The notes beneath the pieces were generated by a model. It did no database searches. It was not told the DNA's origin and saw only the letters and a program-made list of their open reading frames with translations. Below, piece after piece: positions 63,321 through 64,000 of a stretch of DNA of 64,000 bases; the stretch's first letter is position 1; each line of letters begins with the position of its first letter. This DNA comes from Streptomyces sp. YIM 121038 (GTDB lineage: Bacteria > Actinomycetota > Actinomycetes > Streptomycetales > Streptomycetaceae). The stretch lies in contig NZ_CP030772.1 of the NCBI RefSeq assembly GCF_006088715.1, forward strand, positions 186,001-250,000, read 5' to 3'. A program made the translations under genes and the position numbers.

Positions 63321-64000
63321 TTAGGTAGCGCGGGGGTGCTTTCGGGGAGTTCCGAGCCGCCCCGAGGTTCTCGGACAGTGAGCGTTTTCCAACCTTACGC
63401 GGATCTTGGCGTGGGTGGTGTTGTGGCGCCGCTTCCATTGCTTGAGTCGGCGGCCGCGAAACGGGACTCGGATGGTTCCGCCGGCGCCTTGGTATGCCTT
63501 GTCTGCCCAGCATTTGAGGTCCGTTTCGGCGAGGGTTTCGATGATGCCGTGGTGTCGTGGTGTCGTGCGGCGGTCAGGTCGTGGGTCGAGCCGGGCAGGG
63601 CCGGTGAGGCCCGGAGCAGCCGTCCGAACGGATCGGTGAGCACCTGGACGTTCGTGCCGTGGCGTTTGTGTTTCCCGGAGTAGTACGGGGTGTCGGCGGC
63701 GGTGCGGTCGATGGGCAGCAGGGTGCCGTCGAGGATGACGAACGCCTTCTTCCGGATCGTCTTCATCGCGTCGGCCAGGGACGGGGCGAGGGCGGCCAGG
63801 ACGTCGACGGCCTCGCGTATGTAGCGGAAGGCGGTCGTGATCCCGATGCCGAAACCGGTCGCGAGAGGGGCGTAGGTGCCACCGCACCGCAGGTGGGCCA
63901 GGGCCAGCAGGGCCTGTCGTGCTGCGGGAAGCCGCCGCCACCGCGTGCCGGTCTCCTGCCGCCTGGCGGTCAGGTGCCCGGTCAGGAACCGCAGGGTGCG
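63321..64000 (-). pseudogene. IS5-family (ISL2-like) transposase, frameshifted and partial at the window edge
   Basis: Entering from the right edge, the minus strand encodes RLPAARQALLALAHLRCGGT, the helix-turn-helix region GFGIGITTAFRYIREAVDVL, KKAFVILDGTLLPIDRTAAD (Asp) and NVQVLTDPFGRLLRASPALP. Near 63560 the frame shifts, after which IIETLAETDLKCWADKAYQG (Asp) and RHNTTHAKIR continue. The Glu-containing end is missing beyond about 63405. It is a broken copy whose front lies partly outside the window. Confidence 0.75.

Noticed and set aside
61884..63683. Plus-strand open frame of 599 codons
   Set aside because: Antisense to IS256 and IS5 transposases; no motif of its own.

Overview
The window is high-GC actinobacterial DNA. 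Codon use, the Streptomyces-type plasmid genes (RacP, DUF6192), the mix of IS families and sparse TTA leucine codons all point to Streptomyces or a close relative. It reads as an accessory region, such as a chromosome arm or plasmid, packed with insertion sequences. The main cargo is a predicted ABC-three-component defence system on a Tn554-like transposon, and a contractile injection system (CIS).

1-7.65 kb is an IS graveyard: remnants of IS110, ISKra4, IS256 and ISL3, an intact IS5-type transposase, and a complete IS1182 element with inverted repeats and a 5-bp target duplication. It also holds a RacP/DUF6192 gene pair and a truncated IS21 istA.

7.7-23.6 kb is a nest of elements. A tyrosine-recombinase pair (7696-10957) follows a truncated istA. 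It is itself cut by a second IS21 element (10958-23626). The istB of that element is split at its Walker A motif by a 10.3-kb Tn554-like transposon (about 12827-23119). This transposon carries a four-gene recombinase operon (three large tyrosine recombinases plus a TnpC-like coiled-coil protein) at its right end. At its left end it carries a three-gene ABC-3C cassette: nuclease-like effector, middle component and DUF3732 SMC-like ATPase.

23.6-32.5 kb holds two small secreted-protein genes and further IS copies and remnants (IS701, ISAs1, IS5, IS3). The IS3 orfB has three in-frame ochre codons.

32.8-59.9 kb encodes an extracellular-type CIS: two sheaths, two inner tubes, a tail-assembly protein, a DUF6760 protein, a proline-rich protein, a LysM Afp7-like protein, a gp5/VgrG-like spike, a gp25-like protein, two baseplate J-type proteins, a giant tail-protein-I fusion, a Pvc16-type cap and an AAA+ ATPase. 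No PAAR tip or long tape-measure gene is recognisable. IS debris has entered the locus between the two sheaths and between the two baseplate genes, and it has replaced the end of the ATPase gene. Seven CIS genes contain a TTA codon, which suggests bldA dependence. The spike carries identical 132-bp tandem repeats. The tail-I protein carries hemopexin-like, repeated beta-sandwich and ricin-B-like regions that look like target-binding modules.

59.8-64 kb closes with IS256, IS1182 and IS5 copies, all broken by frameshifts or stops.
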